A DNA stretch of 64,000 nucleotides from an uncultured Pseudomonadota bacterium (GTDB lineage Bacteria > Myxococcota_A > UBA796 > SXON01): the NCBI GenBank assembly GCA_903844155.1, contig CAIMSU010000289.1, positions 1 to 64,000 on the forward strand, read 5' to 3'. Below, one piece after another: positions 63,390 to 64,000 of the stretch; positions within the stretch are counted from its first letter, which is position 1; each line of letters starts with the position of its first letter. The notes below the pieces were generated by a model, which worked only from the letters and a program-made list of their open reading frames with translations, did not search any database and was not told the origin of the DNA. A program made the position numbers and the translations under genes.

Positions 63390-64000
63390 CTACCCGACCG
63401 GCTTCTCCCAGAGTCCCGCGTGTTCCCAGCGGACCTGGTTGAATCCCGCGTCCCAGCGCTCCACGCTCGCGCGCGCTACCCAGCGCAGACCGAGCGCCCG
63501 CGCTGCTTCGTCGTGGATCGTCCACGAGTCGATGCGCCGGGTGCCGACCTGACCATCCCCGACGAGCACGCAAACGCGCCCACCCGGAACCAGCGCCCGG
63601 CTCGCGGCCTTCAACCAGCGCGACGTGTCAGTCTTCCACTCGGTCAACGCCTCCGCGCGACCAGCCCGGAACGCGCGACGGCTGCCGATCTCGTCGCGGA
63701 GCGTGTTGGTGTCGTCGAGCCCGAGCCAGTACCGGCGTAGGGACTGGATCGGCGCGTAGTCGTAGACACCCGGGTAGGGGGGCGAGGTGACGACGAGCCC
63801 GTAGCCCTCCAGGCGTAGCTCCCGCGCGTCCTCGCGATGCACCCGCGCGGTGCCTGGCAGCGCCTCCACCGTTTCCAGCATCCGGGCGAACTCCCGGGCC
63901 TTCTTATGGAACAACGTCGCGGTGGTCCCGGGCGGGCGCTCCTCGTCGACCATCTCGTTGCGGGTGTCCGAGGCGCGGCGGCTGACCTTGATGCAGATCG
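63390..64000 (-). CDS. DNA or RNA methylase with SPPY motif (partial, runs off the window)
   Basis: The minus-strand frame is open to the window edge; about 203 codons are visible. VVTSPPYPGVYDY is motif IV of amino-methyltransferases and VPGGRVCVLVGDGQVG follows. SAM motif I would lie beyond the edge. Chromosomal by location, so either an orphan DNA methylase or an RNA base methylase. It converges with the pseudokinase gene. Confidence 0.7.
   Translation of the reverse strand, partial: ICIKVSRRASDTRNEMVDEERPPGTTATLFHKKAREFARMLETVEALPGTARVHREDARELRLEGYGLVVTSPPYPGVYDYAPIQSLRRYWLGLDDTNTLRDEIGSRRAFRAGRAEALTEWKTDTSRWLKAASRALVPGGRVCVLVGDGQVGTRRIDSWTIHDEAARALGLRWVARASVERWDAGFNQVRWEHAGLWEKPVG

Overview
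The window is uniformly GC-rich. Its core genes are a succinyl-CoA ligase pair, Lon, MgtE, PabB/ThiE, a receiver-J-TPR protein, many small outer-membrane barrels and lipoproteins, and a kinase-like/SUMF1 fusion. Together these suggest a member of the Myxococcota or a relative, probably poorly characterised. This placement rests on gene style only; there is no rRNA in the window.

Two different parts meet at a tRNA-Glu gene near 28.9 kb. The left part (1 to about 28.86 kb) is accessory. It holds: (1) a secreted protein and an outer-membrane barrel gene broken by an IS3-family element, bracketed by two noncoding arrays of GCGGTT/GCGGTC; (2) a three-gene operon of unknown function with long acidic linkers (4.1-6.2 kb); (3) an unknown two-gene module (6.3-8.8 kb); (4) a replication module read leftward: two very small ORFs, an archaeo-eukaryotic-type primase and a VapE-type helicase, followed by a 253-bp cluster of twelve 9-bp iterons that looks like an origin, and an OB-fold gene; (5) a leftward six-gene anti-phage operon (24.5 to 12.2 kb): DUF499 ATPase, DUF3780 protein, DUF1156 adenine methylase, PLD-SNF2 helicase, a small protein starting Met-Gly-His-Asn, and a QueC-like enzyme; (6) a truncated HhH protein and two restriction-nuclease-fold proteins; (7) a large serine recombinase whose 3' end runs into tRNA-Glu(CTC). 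The whole looks like an integrative, self-replicating defence island; its left end is not seen.

The right part (28.9-64 kb) is ordinary chromosome: gltX beside tRNA-Glu, hpt converging with an unusual single-chain xanthine-dehydrogenase-like enzyme, a HEAT-cyclophilin secreted protein, a polytopic membrane protein, lon, envelope proteins, pabB-thiE, mgtE, an envelope/ABC exporter locus (48.9-55.9 kb) containing a tandemly duplicated lipoprotein gene with one in-frame stop, a tRNA-Ile with the rare anticodon TAT, a sucC-sucD-two-membrane-protein operon, and a pseudokinase fused to a SUMF1/FGE domain.

The strongest candidates for something undescribed are the QueC-like/MGHN pair inside a DUF499-DUF1156 defence operon (possible N-terminal deazaguanine conjugation), the iteron origin tied to the primase-VapE operon, and the two GCGGTY arrays.
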